64,000 nucleotides of DNA, from assembly GCA_002452335.1 (NCBI GenBank), contig DKFJ01000012.1, positions 76,551-140,550 of the forward strand, given 5' to 3'. The first letter of the stretch is position 1. Each line of letters starts with the position of its first letter. The position numbers were made by a program, and so were the translations under genes. Of the stretch, positions 18,576 to 26,270 are shown in pieces. The notes under the pieces are model-generated. The model saw only the letters and a list, made by a program, of their open reading frames with translations, was not told the origin of the DNA and made no database searches. The DNA comes from Deferribacteraceae bacterium UBA6799 (GTDB lineage Bacteria > Chrysiogenota > Deferribacteres > Deferribacterales > Geovibrionaceae).

Positions 18576-19273
18576 TCATGATAAAAAGACGCTTTTTTTT
18601 AAAGGGTATGGGCACTCTGACCGTTTTTTCCTTTCTGCCCCTGCCCATGATATTTAACGAAAATGACCAGTATACTCCGCTGAACACTGTGAAACAGGGC
18701 AAACCCGAAAAGGTGCACAACTATGCCATGATCATTGTTCAGGACAGATGTATAGGGTGCAGAGCCTGCGAGGTCGCCTGCAAAACCGAATGGCACATAC
18801 CGAAGGAAGATCCGGAACAGTACAGGACAAAAGTTCTGTACGGAGCCGAGGCTCAGAGTTTCGACGGTCTGATGACATGGCTTCCCGTGCTGTGCAACCA
18901 GTGCGACAACGCTCCCTGTGTCAAGGTATGCCCCACCAGAGCCAGCTACAAAAGACCCGAGGATGGCATCATACTAGTGGAGCCGGACAAATGTATCGGC
19001 TGCAAAACATGTATGATCGCATGTCCTTATGAGGCACGCTACTACAGCGACGAAAAGCACTCTGTGGACAAATGCACCTTCTGCCAGCCCAGACTGGCGC
19101 AGGGCAAAAAACCGGCATGCGTGGAATCCTGCTACAAAGGAGCCAGAATATTCGGAGACCTGAACGATCACAGCTCCGAAGCGTATCAGCTTCTCAAAAA
19201 AGCGGTTTCCTACCACATGCTGAAACCTGAAGAGGGAACACTCCCCAACGTGTTCTACACTCAGGGCGTATAG
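18572..19273 (+). CDS. Four-cluster [4Fe-4S] protein, NrfC/TtrB/PsrB type
   Basis: About 233 residues. It starts at the ATGA overlapping the cytochrome stop, or at the ATG at 18578. The N-terminal KRRFFLKGMG resembles a Tat leader. Four cysteine clusters are visible: CIGCRACEVAC, CNQCDNAPCVKVC, CIGCKTCMIAC and CTFCQPRL...CVESC, the pattern of electron-transfer subunits of molybdoenzyme and Nrf-type complexes. It would pass electrons between the NrfD quinol subunit and the cytochrome. No molybdopterin catalytic subunit is encoded next to it. Confidence 0.9.
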   Translation: MIMIKRRFFLKGMGTLTVFSFLPLPMIFNENDQYTPLNTVKQGKPEKVHNYAMIIVQDRCIGCRACEVACKTEWHIPKEDPEQYRTKVLYGAEAQSFDGLMTWLPVLCNQCDNAPCVKVCPTRASYKRPEDGIILVEPDKCIGCKTCMIACPYEARYYSDEKHSVDKCTFCQPRLAQGKKPACVESCYKGARIFGDLNDHSSEAYQLLKKAVSYHMLKPEEGTLPNVFYTQGV

Positions 19274-19286
19274 GAGGTTATGACAG

Positions 19287-20483
19287 ATGTCAGAATATAC
19301 AGAGACTAAAACCGCCTCGTTTTTCACCTATAACAGGCAGACACCGGCCATGCCTTTCATCGTTTTGGGGCTTCTGCTGTGCATTGCGGGCGGAGCGGCC
19401 ATCATCACTGTTTTTGTAAAAGGACACGATGCGGTATACGGCGTCACCAGACAGATCTCATGGGGTCTGCTGATCGCCACTTACGCCTATTTTGTCATTA
19501 CATCCACGGGAATAGCCTTCATCGGCGGTCTGGCACACGCTTTCGGGTTTAAGCAGTATGAGCCCATAGCCAAACGTATAGTCGTTATGGCCACTGTGGT
19601 TCTGCTCGCCGGATTCACCCAGATACTTATGGAGCTCGGCAATCCCCTTAAGATGATACACATGATGCTCACGCCAAATCTGGCGGCGCCTATCTTCTGG
19701 ATGGGTATGTTCTACGGTATTGAGCTGGCCATACTCGCATTCGAGCTTTATCTGGTGTTCAAACCGAACCAGACAGCCAGAGACCATAAACTGGCCGCCG
19801 TAACAGGGTTCTTCGCCCTTCTGGTGGGCGTTCTCGCCACCAGCAACCTGGGTTATGTCTTCGGCTCTATAGGCGCCAGACAATGGTACAGCGGCATATA
19901 TTTCTCCACATTCCTTGTTGTGTCAGGCATTGCCGCCGGAGCGGCTCTTCTGATTCTGGTACACTTTATCGTTTTCAAAGGCAATATGCCCGAGAGAGTT
20001 AAAACAGCCGCATCTTCACTGGGAAAACTCATGGGCGGCGCTATCGGAGTGATGATGTTCCTCTATCTGTGGAAAATGCTCTCATCAGTATTTCCTGGCG
20101 GCGGTGACGGATACGCTTCCGCTGTGGCGCTGATAAAAGGACCGCTGAGCACTAACTTCTGGATAGGAGAGATTCTTCTGGCGGTTATCATCCCCCTGCT
20201 GCTGATAGTTACAGCAAAGGGTAAACCCGGCAGACTGGCGCTGGCAGGGCTGATCTACCTGATCGGTCTGTTCTTCACCAGATACGATTTCGTGGTTGCC
20301 GGACAGCTCCCTCCTATGAGAGGCGGATTCTTCGGATCAGGAATCATCACTGATTATGTTGCGATGACAACCTACAGCCCGTCTCTGGGCGAATGGCTTA
20401 TCTATCTGTTCGGATTCGGTGTTTTCTTTCTGCTGTATTTTGCGGCTGAAAAGTTCCTGAATATGGAAACAGATACGCATTAA
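19287..20483 (+). CDS. NrfD/PsrC-family quinol-oxidoreductase membrane subunit
   Basis: 398-residue polytopic protein with about ten hydrophobic helices and the NrfD-type FIVLGLLLCIAGGAA start and WGLLIATYAYFV segment. These subunits exchange electrons with menaquinol. Preceded by GGAGG 13 bases after the Fe-S gene. It completes a cytochrome - Fe-S - quinol protein module. The direction of electron flow cannot be told from sequence. Confidence 0.9.
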   Translation: MSEYTETKTASFFTYNRQTPAMPFIVLGLLLCIAGGAAIITVFVKGHDAVYGVTRQISWGLLIATYAYFVITSTGIAFIGGLAHAFGFKQYEPIAKRIVVMATVVLLAGFTQILMELGNPLKMIHMMLTPNLAAPIFWMGMFYGIELAILAFELYLVFKPNQTARDHKLAAVTGFFALLVGVLATSNLGYVFGSIGARQWYSGIYFSTFLVVSGIAAGAALLILVHFIVFKGNMPERVKTAASSLGKLMGGAIGVMMFLYLWKMLSSVFPGGGDGYASAVALIKGPLSTNFWIGEILLAVIIPLLLIVTAKGKPGRLALAGLIYLIGLFFTRYDFVVAGQLPPMRGGFFGSGIITDYVAMTTYSPSLGEWLIYLFGFGVFFLLYFAAEKFLNMETDTH

Positions 20484-20495
20484 TATATCACCTCG

Positions 20496-20526
20496 TGAAA
20501 GGCTCCGCTGAAACCGGAGCCTTTCA
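20496..20526 (+). terminator. Terminator of the cytochrome/Fe-S/NrfD operon
   Basis: TGAAAGGCTCCG and CGGAGCCTTTCA form a perfect 12-bp stem around a 7-base loop. Only a weak T-run follows, so it may also act as an mRNA-stabilising hairpin. Confidence 0.78.
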
Positions 20527-20552
20527 TACTCGTTTTTAGCTATCCGAATAAA

Positions 20553-20580
20553 TTGATTTTTTGTCTGTTTTCAGTATAAT
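20553..20580 (+). promoter_or_regulatory. Sigma-70 promoter of the 7TM histidine kinase gene, implying a leaderless mRNA
   Basis: TTGATT (20553-20558), a 16-base spacer and TATAAT (20575-20580). The ATG is at 20589, about where transcription should begin, and no Shine-Dalgarno is present. Confidence 0.55.
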
Positions 20581-20588
20581 TCAATATA

Positions 20589-22241
20589 ATGTTAAACTTA
20601 GATAATTACTCATTCAACATCCTTTCATTTTCGCTGATCTTCATTATCGGGCTTATAGCCTCTACATCGGTTGCCGCATTCAGAAACATGGACAGACCTA
20701 TCTACAGGCTTTTCTGCTTATATGCCGTACTGACATTGACATATGCGTCGGCTTATCTGCTCCAGAGCATGTCGCTGACTCTGGAAAATAAAATTTTCTG
20801 GGCGAATGTGAAGGTGACCTCCGTATGTTTCGCTCCGGCCGTGTGGGTCTGGATCACATGCATGATGACAAACAGACGCCAGCCGCACATATCCATTAAC
20901 GTTTTAATGGTGCTGACAGCCCTGATCAACATCGCCGTTATATGGTCCGACAGCCACCTGCACATATTCAGGTCCTCCGTGACCCTGGTAAAAATATCCG
21001 ATAACTTTTTTATGATGCACCCCAACTTCGGCATATGGTTCACCACCATATATATATGGAGTCTTTATCTGCCTACCATCATATCTATAATGATGTTCGC
21101 CGCGTCGTTTATTAATACCGGCAGATCGGGCAGAATCCAATACGGAATGATGATAATAGGCATCACTGCCTCTCTTCTGGGCGGAGTGCCGCTCATACTG
21201 AAAACAACCCTGATAGATACATATCCTTTCGCGGCCGGGTTCACCATGGTCATCTACTTCGTACTGATACATAAGTATCACCTGTTCGATGTAGTCCCCA
21301 TAGCCAAGAACGCCGTGCTGGACATTATAAAATCTGCGGTAATAATATATGACAGTTCCGGCAAACTGAGCGAAAGAACATCTTACTCCAGAACATTGCT
21401 GCCGGACGACAAAGACACTGCCAATATCAGCTCGCTGTGCCGCAGGCTCGGGTTCAGTCTGAACGATCTGGAATACGGAAAAACCCTGGACAGAGTACTC
21501 GAATACCCCATGTTTGACAAAGTATTCAATGTGAGCCTGATGATAATATCCGAGAGCGGAAGAAATGTTGACGGATACATGGTTTTCGCCACAGATATCA
21601 CAACCCACAGAAATCTCGACATGATAAGACACGAAAACGAGATGCTGGAACACAAAAACATCATAACAGGCGACATACACGACAGCGTATCCGGCAACAT
21701 CACCATCATCGGCATGCTGGCATCACAGGATATAAACTCCATGAGCGAGGCGAAAGCCGCTCTGGATCAGATATATGAGATATCCGTTGACACATCGAAA
21801 GAGATCAGGTTTCTCATGAACGCCTATGAAAAGAACAACCCGTCCATGAAAGATTTCGTCAGCGACCTGAGACATCTGGGCAACATTCTGACAGAAGGCT
21901 CAGGCATCAGCTTTTATATATCATCAGACGGGATGGAAAATTACTCCGAGATGCCTTTTAAAAGTTATCTTAATATTGTAAGATTCTTCAAGGAGTGTGT
22001 GATCAACGCTGTAAAACACTCCAAAGCGACCGAAGTGAAAGCGGTCCTCTCCTCCGGAGCCGGCGGGATCAGCATCATCGTCACAGACAACGGAGAGGGG
22101 TTCGACCCGGACAGCAGGCGGGGCAGGGGCATAAAGAGCATGTACCGCAGGATCAACTCCATAGGCGGCACTGTAAATATAAGCAATTCCGGCGGAACCA
22201 TGATTTCCGCCACAGTTCCTTTTGAGGTAAAACCACAATGA
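20589..22241 (+). CDS. Sensor histidine kinase with N-terminal 7TM domain (NarX/DesK-like catalytic core)
   Basis: 550 residues. The first ~230 residues are seven hydrophobic helices of the His-kinase 7TM-sensor type. A PAS-like linker and a HisKA_3 dimerisation domain follow, with the phospho-acceptor in GDIHDSVSGN. The ATPase domain shows ECVINAVKHS, DNGEGFD and GRGIKSMYRR. It overlaps the downstream LuxR-type regulator by 4 bases (ATGA), so the two form a cognate pair. The nearest target by position is the cytochrome/Fe-S/NrfD operon. The signal is unknown, and a membrane-embedded cue is likely because no large periplasmic domain exists. Confidence 0.9.
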   Translation: MLNLDNYSFNILSFSLIFIIGLIASTSVAAFRNMDRPIYRLFCLYAVLTLTYASAYLLQSMSLTLENKIFWANVKVTSVCFAPAVWVWITCMMTNRRQPHISINVLMVLTALINIAVIWSDSHLHIFRSSVTLVKISDNFFMMHPNFGIWFTTIYIWSLYLPTIISIMMFAASFINTGRSGRIQYGMMIIGITASLLGGVPLILKTTLIDTYPFAAGFTMVIYFVLIHKYHLFDVVPIAKNAVLDIIKSAVIIYDSSGKLSERTSYSRTLLPDDKDTANISSLCRRLGFSLNDLEYGKTLDRVLEYPMFDKVFNVSLMIISESGRNVDGYMVFATDITTHRNLDMIRHENEMLEHKNIITGDIHDSVSGNITIIGMLASQDINSMSEAKAALDQIYEISVDTSKEIRFLMNAYEKNNPSMKDFVSDLRHLGNILTEGSGISFYISSDGMENYSEMPFKSYLNIVRFFKECVINAVKHSKATEVKAVLSSGAGGISIIVTDNGEGFDPDSRRGRGIKSMYRRINSIGGTVNISNSGGTMISATVPFEVKPQ

Positions 22242-22885
22242 CTCCCTCCAGATCAAGCAGAATCATGATCGTCGAGGATAATGAAAGCCAGTCAAAACTG
22301 CTGGAGATGATGATTACTGCGTCATCCGGGTTCGAGTGCTTCGGCACGGCAGCGGGATACGATGACGCCGTGGCTCTGCTGAGCGACAGCAGACCGGACG
22401 TGATGATCGTTGATATAGACCTGGACTCCGTGAAGAACGGAATAGACGTGATAAACTACTGCGCCGAAAAATATCCGGATGTTCAGATACTGGTGCATAC
22501 AGTCCATGACGGCAGCGACAAAGTCTTTGACGCTCTTAAGGCGGGAGCATCAGGATATGTTCTGAAAGGATCCAGCCCTTCCGAATTCTTCTCCCACCTG
22601 GAAAAAATATGCGAGGGCGAGGTCTCCATGAGTCCCAAGATAGCCAGAAAGGTTCTGACGTTCTTCCGCAGCATGCCGCAAAGGCAGGAACAGAGCGGAC
22701 TCTCCTCCAGAGAGATAGAGATACTGACCATGGCGGACGAGGGATATACATATCAGCAGATGGCGAACAGGATGAATATCAGCAGACACACTGTCCACAC
22801 ACATCTGAAACAGATATATACCAAGCTGCATGTGAACTCTAAGAAAGAGGCTCTGATGAAAGCCAAGAAGCTGACCATCATATAA
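22238..22885 (+). CDS. LuxR/NarL-family response regulator
   Basis: 215 residues with a receiver domain (MIVEDNESQ, phospho-acceptor Asp in MIVDIDLDS) and a C-terminal GerE-type HTH (LSSREIEILTMADEGYTYQQMANRMNIS is spread over residues ~150-180). Translationally coupled to the 7TM kinase. It probably regulates the cytochrome operon upstream or the symporter operon downstream (inference). Confidence 0.92.
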   Translation: MTPSRSSRIMIVEDNESQSKLLEMMITASSGFECFGTAAGYDDAVALLSDSRPDVMIVDIDLDSVKNGIDVINYCAEKYPDVQILVHTVHDGSDKVFDALKAGASGYVLKGSSPSEFFSHLEKICEGEVSMSPKIARKVLTFFRSMPQRQEQSGLSSREIEILTMADEGYTYQQMANRMNISRHTVHTHLKQIYTKLHVNSKKEALMKAKKLTII

Positions 22886-22888
22886 AAA

Positions 22889-22916
22889 AAGCGCGGACTG
22901 CTCCACGCTCTCTTTT
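22889..22916 (+). terminator. Probable terminator of the kinase-regulator pair
   Basis: AGCG-c-GG and CC-a-CGCT form a stem with one mismatch and a 6-base loop, followed by CTCTTTTTAT. Confidence 0.6.
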
Positions 22917-23655
22917 TATCTTAAAAAACTGTATCCCGTCAGGAAACAAATAATAACCTATTCTACCTTCCGGGATGAATATTACAATACCCACCCAGTG
23001 GGTATTTTTTTTTCACATTCTGACCACTGAATCCTCTGTTAACTTTATAAGCCCTTCACAGGCAAACATATGCCCAAAATCTAGCACCATTGTTATACCC
23101 TGAACACATGCCAAAATTATTTTTTTATAATAAAACATGCATCATCGGATATATTTCAGCGTAATATTTATAGTGAATTAACGTTTCAGAACCACTCTTC
23201 GAACTCCTGTTAAAAAACAAGCCTTAATATTAATCTACTTATAATAAAGGCTATTTTTGAATATAATCCGCCAGGCAACACTAATAAGATGTATTCAGAG
23301 TAATATTTATTAATAATTCCGCAAAAAGTTAAACTGATATTAACCATATTTTTTCATTGAAAATAAAAATATAATATATATCTTACATATAAAGATAAGT
23401 ACATTATAGATAATACAATAATTATCTAACATAACACTATGAAGTAACAAGATAATATTTTGTTGACTTTATTAAAACAATGTACTATTCTCACAGCATA
23501 AAGGATGAGTGGTTTGAGGAATATGTATTATAAATTGTTAACTTAAGTCCCGCAAACCACTGAAGCTAATAACCGAACGCAGAACTCCGGGAGGCTCAAA
23601 GGGGTTCTACGCCGTTAAACGGCTCAGTCGAAAAATCTTAATGAGGTGTTTTCTT
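22917..23655 (+). promoter_or_regulatory. Long gene-free region: promoter and RNA-like leader upstream of the symporter operon
   Basis: No protein gene is visible in these ~740 AT-rich bases. A sigma-70 promoter candidate is TTGACT (23463-23468), a 17-base spacer and TATTCT (23486-23491). The predicted ~165-base leader can fold into three helices: AGTGGTTTG (23508-23516) with CAAACCACT (23553-23561); AGAACTCC (23581-23588) with GGGGTTCT (23601-23608); and GCCGTT (23611-23616) with AACGGC (23618-23623). The repeated GGCTC at 23593 and 23621 adds possible tertiary or alternate pairing. It looks like a riboswitch or other cis-acting RNA, but I recognise no known class. Confidence 0.5.
22986..23014. 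terminator. Strong hairpin with a T-run in the 22.9-23.6 kb gap
   Basis: AATACCCAC and GTGGGTATT form a perfect 9-bp stem with a 3-base loop, followed by TTTTTTT. No gene lies directly before it on the plus strand, so it may back up the weak terminator at 22.9 kb or end a short transcript. Confidence 0.65.
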
Positions 23656-23907
23656 ATGGAAAAGTCACAGGAACTTTACTGGAAAAAAGTTTTAGGATTA
23701 ATCCGCAACGTCCTCATCGTGTGGTTCCTCTGCTCCTACGGAGCGGGGATCATGTTTGCGGGTGCGCTGGACAACATCAAGCTGGGCGGCTATCCGCTGG
23801 GCTTCTGGTTTGCACAGCAGGGTTCAATTTATATCTTTGTCGTTCTTATCTTCGTATACGCTAAGTTGATGGGAAAGATAGACAAAGAGTTTGACGTAGA
23901 AGAATAA
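23656..23907 (+). CDS. DUF4212 small subunit of a sodium/solute symporter
   Basis: 83-residue membrane protein with two helices (about residues 14-36 and 50-70) and the DUF4212 pattern YWKKVLGLIRN ... GFWFAQQGSIYIFVVLIFVYA. The ATG at 23656 is preferred because GAGGTG lies 7 bases upstream. DUF4212 proteins are almost always encoded just before an ActP-like symporter, as here (10 bases apart). Confidence 0.9.
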   Translation: MEKSQELYWKKVLGLIRNVLIVWFLCSYGAGIMFAGALDNIKLGGYPLGFWFAQQGSIYIFVVLIFVYAKLMGKIDKEFDVEE

Positions 23908-23917
23908 GGAGGACACG

Positions 23918-25723
23918 ATGAGCTTACAGGCAATGACATATCTTGTTGTCGGTTTAACATTCGCCCTTTACCTCGGAATCGCCTTCTGGGCCCGAGCGGG
24001 CAGCACAAAAGAATTCTATGTCGCCGGCGGCGGTGTTCACCCCGTTCTGAACGGTATGGCGACAGGTGCGGACTGGATGTCTGCGGCTTCTTTCATTTCT
24101 ATGGCCGGTCTTATCGGATATATGGGTTACGGCGGCGCGTTGTTTTTGATGGGTTGGACAGGCGGATACGTTCTGCTTGCCATGCTTCTTGCTCCTTATC
24201 TTAGAAAGTTCGGAAAATTTACCGTACCGGATTTCTTTAAAGCCCGTTATTACTCAAACACAGCTACAGTTGTTGCTGTTATCTGTCTTCTGGTCGCTTC
24301 CACCACATACATCATAGGTCAGATGACCGGTGTTGGTGTCGCTTTCTCCCGTTTCCTCGGTGTTTCCAGCGACATGGGTGTTATCATCGGTATGGGCATA
24401 GTTTTCGTGTACGCGGTTTTCGGCGGCATGAAGGGAATCACATATACACAGGTTGCACAGTACTGCGTACTGATCCTTGCGTATACCATCCCCGCTATAT
24501 TCATCTCTTTCCAGCTCACAGGCAATCCTCTTCCCCAGCTCGGTCTCGGAGCGCAGTTTTCCGGTTCCGACATGCACCTGCTTACTAAGCTGGATCACAT
24601 TGTCAATGACCTCGGCTTCGGCAAGTACACCACCGCCGTTCCGGGAAGCAAACTGAACATGTTCGTATACACTGTGTCCCTGATGATAGGTACAGCGGGT
24701 CTGCCCCACGTTATCATCCGTTTCTTCACAGTGCCTAAGGTAAAAGACGCCCGTTCATCAGCAGGCTGGGCTCTTGTTTTCATCGCCCTGCTCTATACAA
24801 CAGCTCCCGCTGTTGCGGCTATGGCTCGTCTGAACCTTCACGACACTATCAACACAGCCGTTAAATCAGGCGGCGACGTCTTCGCCGAAGACGCCAGCAT
24901 AAAATACGACTCACGCCCCGCATGGATGCAGCGCTGGGAAGTTACCGGACTTCTGAAGTTCGAAGACAAGAACGGCGATGGACGTATCCAGTACTACAAC
25001 GACAAATCATCCAACGCTGAATTCCTCGCCAAGGCTGATGCCGCAGGCTGGAAAGGCAGCGAGCTCACAGTTAATAACGATATCATGGTTCTTGCTAACC
25101 CTGAAATAGCCAAACTTCCTAACTGGGTTATCGCCCTCGTGGCTGCCGGCGGTCTCGCGGCTGCTCTCTCCACAGCGGCAGGTCTCCTTCTGGCTATCGC
25201 TTCGGCTATCTCTCACGACCTTCTGAAAAATATGATGATGAAGGACCTCACAGAGAAAGGCGAGCTGATGGCAGGACGTATCGCAATGTCAGTAGCTCTA
25301 GTTGGCGCCGGTTATCTGGGCATGAACCCTCCTGACTTCGCGGCCGGTACAGTTGCCATCGCGTTCGGTCTGGCGGCATCATCTATATTCCCCGCCCTTA
25401 TGATGGGAATTTTCAGCAAAACAATGAACAGACAGGGCGCCGTGGCCGGTATGATAGCCGGACTCGTGGTCACTATGTTCTATGTGTTCGCCCACACAGG
25501 TATATTCTATATCAAAGGTACAGAATACTATCAGATGTTCGGCGGTAAAGATTTCTTCTTCGGTATTTCGCCTAACGCTTTCGGAGCGATCGGCGCTGTG
25601 ATTAACTTCGCGGTTGCCTTCGCAGTGAAGAACATGACTCCCCCCGTTCCTCACCACATTGCCGAGATGGTAGAGAGCGTGCGTATACCTAAAGGCGCAG
25701 GCGACGCAGTCGCAGGTCACTAA
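23918..25723 (+). CDS. actP: Sodium:solute symporter, ActP/VC_2705 type (probably acetate or another small carboxylate)
   Basis: 601-residue polytopic transporter of the SSS family. It has the EFYVAGGGVHPVLNGMATGADWMSAASF start spread over residues ~30-60, the GGMKGITYTQ sodium-site region and the TAGLPHVIIRFFTV segment typical of cation/acetate symporters. A soluble insertion around residues 320-390 contains DKNGDGRIQYYN, an EF-hand-like calcium loop. GGAGG precedes the start. It is partnered with DUF4212, a small membrane protein and a CBS/DUF294 regulator. The name is by family; the substrate is inferred. Confidence 0.88.
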   Translation: MSLQAMTYLVVGLTFALYLGIAFWARAGSTKEFYVAGGGVHPVLNGMATGADWMSAASFISMAGLIGYMGYGGALFLMGWTGGYVLLAMLLAPYLRKFGKFTVPDFFKARYYSNTATVVAVICLLVASTTYIIGQMTGVGVAFSRFLGVSSDMGVIIGMGIVFVYAVFGGMKGITYTQVAQYCVLILAYTIPAIFISFQLTGNPLPQLGLGAQFSGSDMHLLTKLDHIVNDLGFGKYTTAVPGSKLNMFVYTVSLMIGTAGLPHVIIRFFTVPKVKDARSSAGWALVFIALLYTTAPAVAAMARLNLHDTINTAVKSGGDVFAEDASIKYDSRPAWMQRWEVTGLLKFEDKNGDGRIQYYNDKSSNAEFLAKADAAGWKGSELTVNNDIMVLANPEIAKLPNWVIALVAAGGLAAALSTAAGLLLAIASAISHDLLKNMMMKDLTEKGELMAGRIAMSVALVGAGYLGMNPPDFAAGTVAIAFGLAASSIFPALMMGIFSKTMNRQGAVAGMIAGLVVTMFYVFAHTGIFYIKGTEYYQMFGGKDFFFGISPNAFGAIGAVINFAVAFAVKNMTPPVPHHIAEMVESVRIPKGAGDAVAGH

Positions 25724-25791
25724 CATTCTGCATGGAGCCCCGTCAGCAGTCATTCGGGGCTCCATCAAAATATATTGCTGAGGGGTTGAAA

Positions 25792-26163
25792 ATGAAATTC
25801 GATTTAAGTCTTGCTTTAACATGGGTACTTTTTCTGGCTCTTTTCCCTATGGTATTCTACTGGGGACGCAGAGCCTGGAGAATTTTTGCTAAAGGCGACT
25901 ATTCTGAAGTGGCACTGAAGAAAGGCGTTTCCCCTGCCAATCCTAAAAAATGGGCGCCTTTTGCCGGAACCATCAACCTTCTGGCGGCGCTGGCGGCGCT
26001 CTGGACCATCATCGGCGTTACGGCGCTGGGATATCCTTATGAAAAATGGTCCGCTATGGCGGGCAGCACAATATGGTGCAAGATATTCGCCGACATCATT
26101 CTCCGTCAGCAGGCGCATCCTTTCGTTTTCGGAAGAAAAAAGAGAGAAGCCGGGGCGAACTAA
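25792..26163 (+). CDS. Small two-helix membrane protein of the symporter operon
   Basis: 123 residues with a helix at residues ~5-23 and another at ~60-80, plus basic loops. The start ATG at 25792 follows GAGGGG. I do not recognise a named family. Its position between the symporter and a CBS/DUF294 regulator in one transcription unit suggests an accessory role in the same transport system. It ends at a strong hairpin. Confidence 0.75.
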   Translation: MKFDLSLALTWVLFLALFPMVFYWGRRAWRIFAKGDYSEVALKKGVSPANPKKWAPFAGTINLLAALAALWTIIGVTALGYPYEKWSAMAGSTIWCKIFADIILRQQAHPFVFGRKKREAGAN

Positions 26164-26197
26164 GAATTATCACAGAACATTTCAACTCCCTATCTTT

Positions 26198-26236
26198 ATA
26201 TCAAAAATTGTCTCCTGAGGGAGACTTTTTTTGATA
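26198..26236 (+). terminator. Terminator of the symporter operon within a long AT-flanked palindrome
   Basis: GTCTCC and GGGAGAC form the core stem. It is extended by ATATCAAAAA on the left and TTTTTTTGATAT on the right, giving a near-complete 39-base palindrome with its own T-run. TATAAT at 26233-26238 may serve the next gene. Confidence 0.85.
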
Positions 26237-26270
26237 TAATGTTTTATTGCTGATCAAACCGGGGTAAGTT

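Noticed and set aside
22986..23014. A small RNA gene ending at the strong hairpin
   Set aside because: No promoter could be paired with it on the plus strand. Recorded only as a terminator-like hairpin.
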